A DNA stretch of 64,000 bases, taken from contig NZ_SDGV01000001.1 in the NCBI RefSeq assembly GCF_004795745.1, positions 62,001 through 126,000 on the forward strand, written 5' to 3'. Each line of letters starts with the position of its first letter. Position 1 is the first letter of the stretch. The notes under the pieces are model-generated. The model saw only the letters and a list, made by a program, of their open reading frames with translations, searched no databases and had not been told where the DNA came from. The translations under genes and the position numbers were made by a program. The stretch comes from Vagococcus silagei (GTDB taxonomy: Bacteria > Bacillota > Bacilli > Lactobacillales > Vagococcaceae). Positions 37,516 through 44,862 of this stretch are shown in pieces.

Positions 37516-38169
37516 ATGAAGAAAATTTCGAACTACAAGAAGTGGGACTACAATCAACAGGAAGACTGGTGTTTCCAATCAAAATTTACACAATCACCAA
37601 TTAACATTCAGACTGATCAAGTTCAACCACTAATAGACGAAGGAAATATCTTAGTTAATTATGACACAGTTTTAAGCGATGTTTTTGATACAGGGTGTGC
37701 AATACAAGGAAATGTTTCTGGCCATGCCATGATTAACGGACGTCGTTTTAAATTAAAACAATTTCATTTTCACGCTCACAGTGAACATACCATTGATGGG
37801 ACTAAGTTTCCACTAGAATTACATCTTGTTCACCAAGCCCAAAATGGACATTATGCCGTTCTAGCAATTTTTATTCAAATTGGTAAAAACGCTCCCGATT
37901 TAGAGCCAATTGTTGAATCATTTCACACACTTAATTTAACAAAGAGCTTAAATCTTGAAGGCATCTTACCAAACAATCGAACTTATTTTCATTATGAAGG
38001 TTCTTTAACCACTCCTCCATTAACTGAAAATGTCGAATGGTACATCTTTAAGTCGCCTATCGAAATAAGTCAAAGTCAATTTCAGCGTTTGACTGAACGC
38101 TATTCGCAAAATCATCGTAATCAACAAGACTTAAATCAACGGCCAGTCTTATATAAAGAAATAAATTAA
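37516..38169 (+). CDS. Alpha-class carbonic anhydrase without signal peptide
   Basis: 217 residues. The alpha-CA fold is clear: W-Y start (KKWDYNQQEDWCFQSKF), SPINIQT, the zinc histidines in QFHFHAHSEH and ELHLVHQ, and the gate region YEGSLTTPPLTENVEWYIF. The enzyme hydrates CO2 to bicarbonate. Most bacterial alpha-CAs are exported, but here the catalytic domain starts within the first ten residues and no hydrophobic leader exists, so it should be cytosolic. It may supply bicarbonate for carboxylases such as the biotin enzymes served by bioY/birA next door; that link is inference. GGGGGG site upstream. Confidence 0.93.
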   Translation: MKKISNYKKWDYNQQEDWCFQSKFTQSPINIQTDQVQPLIDEGNILVNYDTVLSDVFDTGCAIQGNVSGHAMINGRRFKLKQFHFHAHSEHTIDGTKFPLELHLVHQAQNGHYAVLAIFIQIGKNAPDLEPIVESFHTLNLTKSLNLEGILPNNRTYFHYEGSLTTPPLTENVEWYIFKSPIEISQSQFQRLTERYSQNHRNQQDLNQRPVLYKEIN

Positions 38170-38170
38170 C

Positions 38171-38212
38171 AAAAACCGTATTTTCATTTATAGAAAGTAC
38201 GGTTTTATTATT
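38171..38212 (+). terminator. Terminator between the carbonic anhydrase gene and bioY
   Basis: Stem AAAACCGTA (38172-38180) with TACGGTTTT (38198-38206), then ATTATTATTT on the plus strand. It may also act on convergent bioY. Confidence 0.75.
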
Positions 38213-38738
38213 ATTTCGCCAGTGCTACAAGCTGAAATTTTTCTAAGCGCTTTGTTAGAGTAATTAAAATAAACACTTTTATAAAGTCTACTAATAAAAA
38301 AGGTACCACACAAACAGTCAACGCAAACCAAAATGATTGTTTCGTTACAAACATAAAGAAGAGCACGCCGACAAGATAATTTAATGTCACGCCAGAAATA
38401 AGTCCTGCTACTAAATGATTAGTCTTATGACTTTCTGCACCGAGTCCTGCCAAATATGATAGAACTGGAAAAGATAATATAAAGCCACCAGTTGGCCCCA
38501 TAAAAATTGCCGCACCACCACTAAAATTAGCAAAGACAGGCAAACCTACTAAGCCAAGCATAAGATAGAGTAAAACGGCAATTGTGCCATCTCTTTTACC
38601 TAAGACAATTCCTGCTAAAGGAATAATAAAGGTTTGTAATGTGATTGGCACCCCGAAAGGCATTGGTATACTAACTTGCGATAAGACAATAATCAGTGCT
38701 GTAAACAGACCAATTCGTGTCATTGTTTTAATATTCAA
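38211..38738 (-). CDS. bioY: Biotin transporter substrate-specificity protein BioY
   Basis: 175 residues, with about six transmembrane helices and the BioY pattern: ALIIVLSQVSIPMPFGVPIT, LAGIVLGKRDG, LMLGLVGLPVFANFSGG and GPTGGFILSFP. BioY is the S-component of an ECF transporter and binds biotin; it shares the EcfAAT module encoded elsewhere. Start TTG at 38736-38738 with AAAGGAG upstream; an ATG five codons later is too far from the site. A strong promoter overlapped by a BirA-type operator lies directly upstream. Confidence 0.93.
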   Translation of the reverse strand: MNIKTMTRIGLFTALIIVLSQVSIPMPFGVPITLQTFIIPLAGIVLGKRDGTIAVLLYLMLGLVGLPVFANFSGGAAIFMGPTGGFILSFPVLSYLAGLGAESHKTNHLVAGLISGVTLNYLVGVLFFMFVTKQSFWFALTVCVVPFLLVDFIKVFILITLTKRLEKFQLVALAK

Positions 38739-38766
38739 AAAAACTCAACTCCTTTAACTTTTTTTC

Positions 38767-38795
38767 AGTATAAAAGGAATCAGGTTAATTGTCAA
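38767..38795 (-). promoter_or_regulatory. bioY promoter
   Basis: Minus-strand TTGACA (38790-38795), 17-base spacer, TATACT (38767-38772): near-consensus, 29 bases before the start codon. Confidence 0.82.
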
Positions 38796-38820
38796 CTTAT
38801 TTATTTCACAAGGTGACAAT
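38788..38820 (-). promoter_or_regulatory. BirA operator over the bioY promoter
   Basis: Inverted repeat ATTGTCA (38788-38794) and TGACAAT (38814-38820), with the wider TTGTCAAC/GGTGACAA arms of the Firmicute BirA box. The promoter-proximal arm coincides with the -35, so biotin-bound BirA would block bioY. Confidence 0.72.
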
Positions 38821-38825
38821 ATGTT

Positions 38826-39803
38826 TTAAAGCTTCAAATGAACTTCGCCTGTGTTTAAAAAGCTTTCAGAACCATCTTGAAGACGTACATGTAATTGCCC
38901 CATCGAATCAATTCCAAGAACTGTTGCTTGATAAGAATCTGTTCGACTTGTTATTGTCACCTCTTGATTCAAACCTAGTAAACGATTACGATAAGCACTT
39001 AACAGTTCTGCTTCATCGACTGTTTCCAACCCTATTAAAAATGCTTCTAAAATATTTGCAATTAATTCATTGCGGTGTAGTGGCATTAATTCATTTTCAA
39101 AAATTGACGTCGCAACTTGGGCTACTTCTTCAGAAAAATCTTGTATCGTTGCAGTAAGATTCAAACCAAAGCCCACTACAAGCCATTCAATTTGACCACT
39201 TTCAAAGTCGGTGACAGCTTCGGTTAAAATCCCGCCCACTTTTTTACCTCTGAAAAACAAATCATTCACCCATTTAATATCCAGTTTTTTACCTGTAAGT
39301 TGTTCAAATGTTTCAGCAATTACCACAGCTGTATACATGGTAATTAAAGTTGGCGTTGAAAAATGCAAACGGTCTTGTTTCAATATAACACTCAAATAGA
39401 TTCCTGTTCCCTGGGGTGATTCAAATGTTTTGCCATAACGACCTTTACCTACTGTTTGTTGATTCGCAACAATCACAGTCCCAGAAACCGCACCCTTAAT
39501 AGCAAGTTCTTTGGCATACTGATTAGTTGATCCAATCGAGTCAAAACAAGTCACGCGCACCCAGTCTTTGGTCTCTTTTAAGTAAGAACATATACCTTGA
39601 ACAGTCAAAGTATCATCTTCCGCAGCTAAGCAGTACCCTTTGCGCGTCTTGGCTTCAATTTGCAATCCTTCTTGTTCTAACTGTTTGATTGCTTTCCAAA
39701 CAGCATTACGCGACATATCAATTGATTCAGCGATTTTTTCACCTGACGCAAACTTACCGCGATTGGCTTCGAGATAGGCTAAAACTTTTTCTTTCGTTGT
39801 CAT
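38826..39803 (-). CDS. birA: Bifunctional biotin-protein ligase / biotin operon repressor
   Basis: 325 residues. An N-terminal winged helix (about 1-65; FASGEKIAESIDMSRNAVWK) is followed by the ligase domain (about 85-260; VGKGRYGKTFESPQGTGIYL, KWVNDLFFRGKKVGGILTE, in part) and a C-terminal SH3-like domain. It attaches biotin to carboxylase carrier domains and represses biotin uptake when biotin is plentiful. The gene is upstream of bioY on the same strand, and the BirA-type operator lies in the gap between them. ATG with GAAGGGATG upstream. Confidence 0.95.
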   Translation of the reverse strand: MTTKEKVLAYLEANRGKFASGEKIAESIDMSRNAVWKAIKQLEQEGLQIEAKTRKGYCLAAEDDTLTVQGICSYLKETKDWVRVTCFDSIGSTNQYAKELAIKGAVSGTVIVANQQTVGKGRYGKTFESPQGTGIYLSVILKQDRLHFSTPTLITMYTAVVIAETFEQLTGKKLDIKWVNDLFFRGKKVGGILTEAVTDFESGQIEWLVVGFGLNLTATIQDFSEEVAQVATSIFENELMPLHRNELIANILEAFLIGLETVDEAELLSAYRNRLLGLNQEVTITSRTDSYQATVLGIDSMGQLHVRLQDGSESFLNTGEVHLKL

Positions 39804-39887
39804 CAGTTTTCATCCCTTCAAAATAAAAAAAGCAATTGTCCCAACGTGCCTATGACGTAACGAAACAACTGCGCTTAATTTTAGATA

Positions 39888-39909
39888 ATAAAAAAAGGTC
39901 ATTATGACC
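39888..39909 (-). terminator. Terminator of the SRP RNA gene
   Basis: Palindrome GGTCATTATGACC (39897-39909) followed on the minus strand by a seven-base T run, directly after the SRP RNA. Confidence 0.88.
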
Positions 39910-39910
39910 A

Positions 39911-40003
39911 GTTTTATCAGACACATGGTAGCACTCACGTAGTGCTGCTTCCTTCCAGACCTGACACGCTTAGCGAGCCTACCATTGCCCTAGCCTTACG
40001 GCA
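39911..40003 (-). ncRNA. ffs: Signal recognition particle RNA (small bacterial 4.5S type)
   Basis: The minus strand contains the invariant SRP domain IV core GTCAGGTCTGGAAGGAAGCA, with the GGAA-type tetraloop region. It is flanked by arms AATGGTAG...CTACCAT that close a long hairpin of about 90 nucleotides without an Alu domain. Fifty-four-homologue protein binds this core to target membrane proteins. A perfect TATAAT (40010-40015) lies about seven bases before the presumed 5' end, and a terminator follows. Ends are estimates of a few bases. Confidence 0.92.
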
Positions 40004-40009
40004 ACATTT

Positions 40010-40015
40010 ATTATA
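40010..40015 (-). promoter_or_regulatory. -10 box of the SRP RNA gene
   Basis: Perfect TATAAT on the minus strand, just upstream of the SRP RNA. No good -35 was seen at the usual distance. Confidence 0.6.
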
Positions 40016-40022
40016 CTAAACT

Positions 40023-40538
40023 TTACTCTGAAAAGCTAGCCTTTTTCTTCATTCTCTTTTTTTCTTCACGGATTTTTTTAAAGAAGCCAATCAGTAACAT
40101 CGCACACTCTTTTTCCAAAATACCTGACTCCACAAAACAACGATGATTTAGGCGATTGTCTTCTAACAAGTGATACAAGCTTTCACACGCACCCGCTTTG
40201 ATGTCACGCGCGCCATAATAAACATCTTTAACACGTGAATTAATAATCGCACCAGCACACATTGGACATGGTTCAAGCGTCACAAAAAGTGAGGCTTCTT
40301 CCAAACGCCAGCTTTCCGTTTTACGATTAGCATTACGAATTGCAATCATCTCAGCATGTGTTGTCGCATCTTGTGAAAACTCGCGGACGTTATAACCCCG
40401 ACCAATAATCTCACCATCTAAAACAACAACCGCTCCAATCGGCACTTCATTTAACAATTGCGCTTTTTCAGCTTCCAATAAAGCTTGACGCATAAAATAC
40501 TCTTTTTCTTCTTGAGAATATTGCGAAACTAACTCCAT
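40023..40538 (-). CDS. tadA: tRNA-specific adenosine deaminase TadA
   Basis: 171 residues from the ATG at 40536-40538, with GGAGGAGGAG upstream; the longer frame to 40565 would cover that site. Zinc-deaminase motifs THAEMIAI (His ligand and catalytic Glu) and EPCPMCAGAI (two Cys ligands) are intact, plus the basic C-terminal tail (KKIREEKKRMKKKASF). It converts wobble adenosine 34 to inosine in tRNA-Arg(ACG). Its proximity to the SRP RNA gene is the common Firmicute arrangement. Confidence 0.96.
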   Translation of the reverse strand: MELVSQYSQEEKEYFMRQALLEAEKAQLLNEVPIGAVVVLDGEIIGRGYNVREFSQDATTHAEMIAIRNANRKTESWRLEEASLFVTLEPCPMCAGAIINSRVKDVYYGARDIKAGACESLYHLLEDNRLNHRCFVESGILEKECAMLLIGFFKKIREEKKRMKKKASFSE

Positions 40539-40631
40539 TCTCTCCTCCTCCAATCTCCGTTTCAACTCAGTGAACTTTTCCTTTGAAATATGCTAAACTA
40601 TAAATAAAAACTGCGAAGGGACATGCCAACC

Positions 40632-41489
40632 ATGATGAAAATATCTGAATTAATGCAACTTTACCCTACTGGTGAAGAAACCAATGTCAAACTAGAACAA
40701 TCACATCTGTTAACGCTCAGAGTCGACTCACAAAAATGGTTTCAAATCCCAAAACAGGATTTAGCCGCAAATGAACAACACTTGCTTCAATTATTATTTC
40801 CTGAAGATGACGTTTCAATCGAAAGTCACCAACATCCGTGGTTCCAATATCTCTTTAATCATACGCTGACTTTACCAAAAACGGAAGGTTATTTCCGCGT
40901 TTTGCAAATTCAATTAAAACAAGGTGCTTCTGAAAGTAAAAATTGGTTAACACATTTAGCTAGCCTCTTTCAAGAAGTCGATGATTTCTTTTTTATTGAT
41001 GACACACAAGCCATTATCATTGAAAAACAAACTAAAATCCAATATCAACCAGACGATATCGAAGGGATGCTTTTAACCTTAGAAAGTGAATTCTTAATTC
41101 AAGCAAAAATATTTATTGGCTCATTTCATCTGATTACCCATCAGTTTAATGAATTTTTCAATGAAGAACAAGCCCTTTTTAAACGCTATCACGAAACAGC
41201 AGTCCGTGTCTTCTCATTTCAAGATGTGGCCCTTGATGCACTGACCCATGAAGCCATTGATAACAGCATGATTATGCAAGAAATCAAGGCTTCGTTGCAA
41301 TTTGATGAAGACTTAACAAATATTATCAAAACGCTTTGGGAAGAACAAGGCAATATCACCTCTGCCGCTAAAAAATTGTTTATTCACCGTAACACTTTAC
41401 AATACCGACTAGATAAATTTTATGATCGCACCGGCTTGTCTCTAAAAAAAATGAATGACTTAACCTTGTGTTATCTACTTATCCATTAA
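40632..41489 (+). CDS. PucR-like helix-turn-helix regulator
   Basis: About 285 residues; ATG at 40632 chosen because GAAGGG ends 12 bases upstream, while the ATG at 40623 is too close. The first 200 residues match no family I can name and are rich in Gln/Glu/His. The C-terminal 60 residues are a PucR-type HTH_30 domain: NIIKTLWEEQGNITSAAKKL and FIHRNTLQYRLDKFYDRTGL. PucR/CdaR regulators control purine, sugar-acid or other catabolic genes. No dedicated target operon is adjacent; divergent tadA shares the upstream region. Confidence 0.85.
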   Translation: MMKISELMQLYPTGEETNVKLEQSHLLTLRVDSQKWFQIPKQDLAANEQHLLQLLFPEDDVSIESHQHPWFQYLFNHTLTLPKTEGYFRVLQIQLKQGASESKNWLTHLASLFQEVDDFFFIDDTQAIIIEKQTKIQYQPDDIEGMLLTLESEFLIQAKIFIGSFHLITHQFNEFFNEEQALFKRYHETAVRVFSFQDVALDALTHEAIDNSMIMQEIKASLQFDEDLTNIIKTLWEEQGNITSAAKKLFIHRNTLQYRLDKFYDRTGLSLKKMNDLTLCYLLIH

Positions 41490-42184
41490 TCACGGCGATT
41501 GCCAAATAAAATGACCAATCTTAATAATTGTAATAATGATGAAATCGCTGCAGCCACATATGTTAACGCTGCGGCGATTAATACTTTTCGAGCTACAGCT
41601 AATTCTTCTTCACTCAAAATTTGATTATCTGAAAGAATCGCCAAAGCACGACGAGAGGCATTAAACTCCACTGGTAATGTCACCACTTGAAAAATAAAAG
41701 TTAAGGCAAAACACCAAATTCCGATGGTCACAAGCATTGGCATTGAACTAAAAAAGATAGCACCAAAGATAATTAATGGAATTGAAACTGTTGCCCCAAA
41801 GTTCACCACTGGTACTAAACCAGCACGTAATTTTAATGGCATATAACCAACTTTATCTTGAACCGCATGACCACATTCATGAGCGGCGACCCCAATAGCA
41901 GCAACAGAAGTTGAAGAATGCGTTGTTTCAGATAAATTTAAACGCTTAGTATGCGAATTATAATTATCTGTTAAATCGCCACCAATTTGATACACACTCA
42001 CATCCTTAATGCCCGCACCACGTAATATCATGCGCGCAACATCTTCTCCTGTATAGCCTTTACAATTTTGTACTTTTTCATACTTCCGATAGGTACTACT
42101 TACATAGGCAGAAGCTGCCATTGAAATTAACATCCCAATAATGACTAAAACATATGTTGGATCAAACATTGGATAAAAAAACAT
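41486..42184 (-). CDS. Membrane zinc metallopeptidase (YugP family)
   Basis: 232 residues. N-terminal membrane helix (about 8-28), zinc motif HECGH within AAHECGHAVQDK (about 108-119), and two or three further helices in the C-terminal half (LVPVVNFGATVSIPLIIFGA, LTYVAAAISSLLQLLRLVIL). This is the Zn_peptidase_2/YugP pattern at normal length. A substrate has not been established. AAAGGAGG site upstream. Its stop overlaps that of the convergent PucR-like gene by four bases. Confidence 0.93.
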   Translation of the reverse strand: MFFYPMFDPTYVLVIIGMLISMAASAYVSSTYRKYEKVQNCKGYTGEDVARMILRGAGIKDVSVYQIGGDLTDNYNSHTKRLNLSETTHSSTSVAAIGVAAHECGHAVQDKVGYMPLKLRAGLVPVVNFGATVSIPLIIFGAIFFSSMPMLVTIGIWCFALTFIFQVVTLPVEFNASRRALAILSDNQILSEEELAVARKVLIAAALTYVAAAISSLLQLLRLVILFGNRRD

Positions 42185-42385
42185 CCAAAGACCTCCTTTA
42201 AAAATTTTATTCTTGATATATTATACCAAAAATGTGTGACTGAACTAAGAATATTTTATAATCAATTAGGTTTTAAAATGGATTTATAGCAGAAATTATT
42301 GTATCTTTAATATGATTTAAAAAAATTTTTTTGACAACTTCCAAATTTTTGTTTTCAACTTAATCAAAGCAAAGGATGAACACAT

Positions 42386-43930
42386 ATGCGTCCACTTTTA
42401 GACATTCCCACACAAAGACGTTTAAATATATTAGAACAATTAAATGAGGCTGATACCTGGATTAGTTCTAACCAACTAGCCACTCTAAATAACGCCTCAC
42501 TTAGAACCATTCATAATGATATCAACTTTTTAAAAGAAACCTGCACACCACATCTCACCATCGAAACTTCTAAAAAAAATGGCGTACGTTTACTTTTTCA
42601 TTCATGTTCCCATTTAAAAATGGTCTATCAGGATATTTACAAACAATCCGATGCCTTCTCTTTGATTGAATCAGTTTTTTTTGATACGAGTTTGAGTATC
42701 GAGCGTTGGGGCACACGACTTTTTGTCAGCGAGTCTTCACTTTATCGAATTGTCAATGATATTACGATTAGTCTTGGTCAATTTAACTTAACTTTAGAGA
42801 AAAAGCCTTGTCGTATTCTTGGCAAAAAGGAATTAGATGTTCGTTACTTTTTTGTTCGTTTTTTTAAAGAAAAATACTTTATTTATGACTGGCCTTTTGA
42901 AGCAAGTAAAGATGAATCATTTCATCTCTGTTCCCTATTACTAGACTTAACTAAAACAAAACTTGATGGGGACCTCTTAATTCAGATGTGTCATTTGGTC
43001 AATATTAGTTTAATTCGCAGTAGCCAAGGTTTTACAATCAATGAAAAACCAACTGCTCCTCAAGCTGCTATTGTTGAGAAAATCGAACAGCAACCTAACA
43101 TCATGGGATACTTAAATAATTTATTTGCAACTTATAACCTAGAACCGAGTCATGAAGAGATTGGTCAGTTGGTTTATTGCCTTGCAAATTTTATCACCTA
43201 TTGGATTTACGATGAAGCTCAAGCTGCTGAAGCAAATCATACAATTGGCCTACTTTTGAATAATATTAAAACGACCTTCCGAATTGACCTTGAACCGAAG
43301 TTAGAAAAAACACTCTTCCAAGAAATTCGCCAAGCATATCTCTTCTATGCCATTTTCCCTTATCAAAATTACCTACTTTTTGATGAGTATCAAGAGTATA
43401 AAAATACTATCCAAAAAGATTTTCCAATCTTTAGTCAGGTTATTAAGCAAAAGTTAATCCAGATTGAAAATGAGTCTAACTTTCCTTGGTATCAGCTACT
43501 CTACCCTAAAATTCTATTTATCTTAATTACACAATGGGAATTTCTCGCTGAAAAAATTAATGAAAGAAAAGCTAAAGTCGAAATTCTTATTTTGAGTGAC
43601 CAAGGTCAAGCTCACACCAACTTCTTAATTCGACAAGTCACTCACAGTTTTGGTGATCACGCTACCTTTTACTCTGCAGAAAGTGATCTCTTTTTCTTTG
43701 AAAAAACAACCTCGGAAAACTTTGAGAGCTATGATTTAGTTTTGACAACTTTCGCAACCGATTTAATTCCTTGCGAAAAATTGATTGTCATCAATAATAT
43801 TCCATCAAACCACGATTGGCAAACCATGCGTCAAGCGATTAAAGAGCGTTACATCAAGAAACAAGAAGACATCTTCCAATTAAATCAAGAAACTTTTGAT
43901 ATTGAGCGCAAAGATGGTTCACCATTTTAA
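42386..43930 (+). CDS. Mga-family transcriptional regulator
   Basis: 514 residues. An N-terminal HTH (about 15-65; LATLNNASLRTIHNDINFLK) and the Mga helix-turn-helix domain (about 75-165; WGTRLFVSESSLYRIVNDIT) are followed by a long central region related to PRD modules and a C-terminal EIIB-like segment (about 395-490; KVEILILSDQGQAHTNFLI). Mga-like regulators activate surface-protein and sugar genes in streptococci and enterococci, with PTS phosphorylation as a possible input. No linked target gene is visible, although the window is rich in surface-protein loci. AAAGGATG site upstream. Confidence 0.88.
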   Translation: MRPLLDIPTQRRLNILEQLNEADTWISSNQLATLNNASLRTIHNDINFLKETCTPHLTIETSKKNGVRLLFHSCSHLKMVYQDIYKQSDAFSLIESVFFDTSLSIERWGTRLFVSESSLYRIVNDITISLGQFNLTLEKKPCRILGKKELDVRYFFVRFFKEKYFIYDWPFEASKDESFHLCSLLLDLTKTKLDGDLLIQMCHLVNISLIRSSQGFTINEKPTAPQAAIVEKIEQQPNIMGYLNNLFATYNLEPSHEEIGQLVYCLANFITYWIYDEAQAAEANHTIGLLLNNIKTTFRIDLEPKLEKTLFQEIRQAYLFYAIFPYQNYLLFDEYQEYKNTIQKDFPIFSQVIKQKLIQIENESNFPWYQLLYPKILFILITQWEFLAEKINERKAKVEILILSDQGQAHTNFLIRQVTHSFGDHATFYSAESDLFFFEKTTSENFESYDLVLTTFATDLIPCEKLIVINNIPSNHDWQTMRQAIKERYIKKQEDIFQLNQETFDIERKDGSPF

Positions 43931-43935
43931 TATAG

Positions 43936-43988
43936 AAAAACGCTTTGAAAGTAGCACTTTTATGTGCTCCTTCAAAGCGTTTTATATT
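43936..43988. terminator. Terminator between the Mga-like and Ltp-repeat genes
   Basis: Long stem AAAAACGCTTTGAA (43936-43949) with TTCAAAGCGTTTT (43971-43983), plus an inner AGCAC...GTGCT helix. A/T runs on both sides suit both convergent genes. Confidence 0.85.
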
Positions 43989-43992
43989 TAAC

Positions 43993-44697
43993 TTATTTAC
44001 TTAAGTTATCAATCGCATATTGCGCTTCTTCTTCAGTAAATTTCTCACCATGTTCAGATGTTAATTGTTGTTTAATTGCATCTGGTGACATTGACATATT
44101 TTTTTGGTAAGATTCAGCCTTTTTCAGTGCGTTTTTCTTCCAATCCCATTTTACATTGTCAATGGCATATTGCGTTTCTTCTTCGGTAAATTTTTCACCA
44201 TGTTCAGATGATAATTGAGATTGAATGCCTGCTTTTGATAACTGCATGTTTTTAGCATAATCTTCTGCTTTTTTCAACGCATTTTTATTCCAATCAGCCG
44301 TTACATTTTCCATTGCATAATCCGCAGCTTCAGTTGAAAATTTTTCACCATGTTCAGATGTTAACTGATCATAAATTGATGCTTTTGACATTTTCATTGA
44401 TTTAGCATACGAATTTGCTTTTTTTAAGGCAGAACTATATTCTTTAGGAACATCATCTTTTGATGCTTCTTTTTTTGGTTTTTCTTCTTTTGCTTCACTT
44501 TGTTTGCTTTCTTTCTTCGTTGAAGTTTCCTCAACTTTCGCAGTGTCTTTTGGTTTTGAGCCATCTTTTGAGCCCATTTGAGAACCAATCGCACCCATCA
44601 CAATCAGAACAGCAATTACGATGAACCACCATTTTTTATAAAAAGGTTTAACCTCCTTATAAACTTTCCCATCCTTAGCTTTCATTTTCTTAGCCAA
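43993..44697 (-). CDS. Ltp-repeat membrane-anchored protein
   Basis: About 234 residues from the TTG at 44695-44697, chosen for GGGGGAG seven bases upstream; an ATG four codons later is the alternative. One transmembrane helix (about 27-45; WWFIVIAVLIVMGAIG) is followed by a charged Lys/Glu/Ser linker. Three tandem Ltp repeats of about 48 residues (SALKKANSYAKSMKMSKASI, TSEHGEKFSTEAADYAMENV and near copies) form the rest. Ltp domains occur in a phage lipoprotein that blocks DNA injection of superinfecting phages and in many Firmicute surface proteins. Here there is a plain membrane anchor instead of a lipobox. Function is inference. Confidence 0.85.
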   Translation of the reverse strand: MAKKMKAKDGKVYKEVKPFYKKWWFIVIAVLIVMGAIGSQMGSKDGSKPKDTAKVEETSTKKESKQSEAKEEKPKKEASKDDVPKEYSSALKKANSYAKSMKMSKASIYDQLTSEHGEKFSTEAADYAMENVTADWNKNALKKAEDYAKNMQLSKAGIQSQLSSEHGEKFTEEETQYAIDNVKWDWKKNALKKAESYQKNMSMSPDAIKQQLTSEHGEKFTEEEAQYAIDNLSK

Positions 44698-44862
44698 TTT
44701 AAAACTCCCCCTAACATTATTAGTTGTAAGTCCATAAAAGAACCACAAACAAATACATTATAACAGGTTTTATCTTTAAAAACCGGTAAATTTCCAACTT
44801 TGTTTGATAAATCCTGCTATTGATTATTAAAAAGGGATTCATTCACGCTTTATAGATACTTA

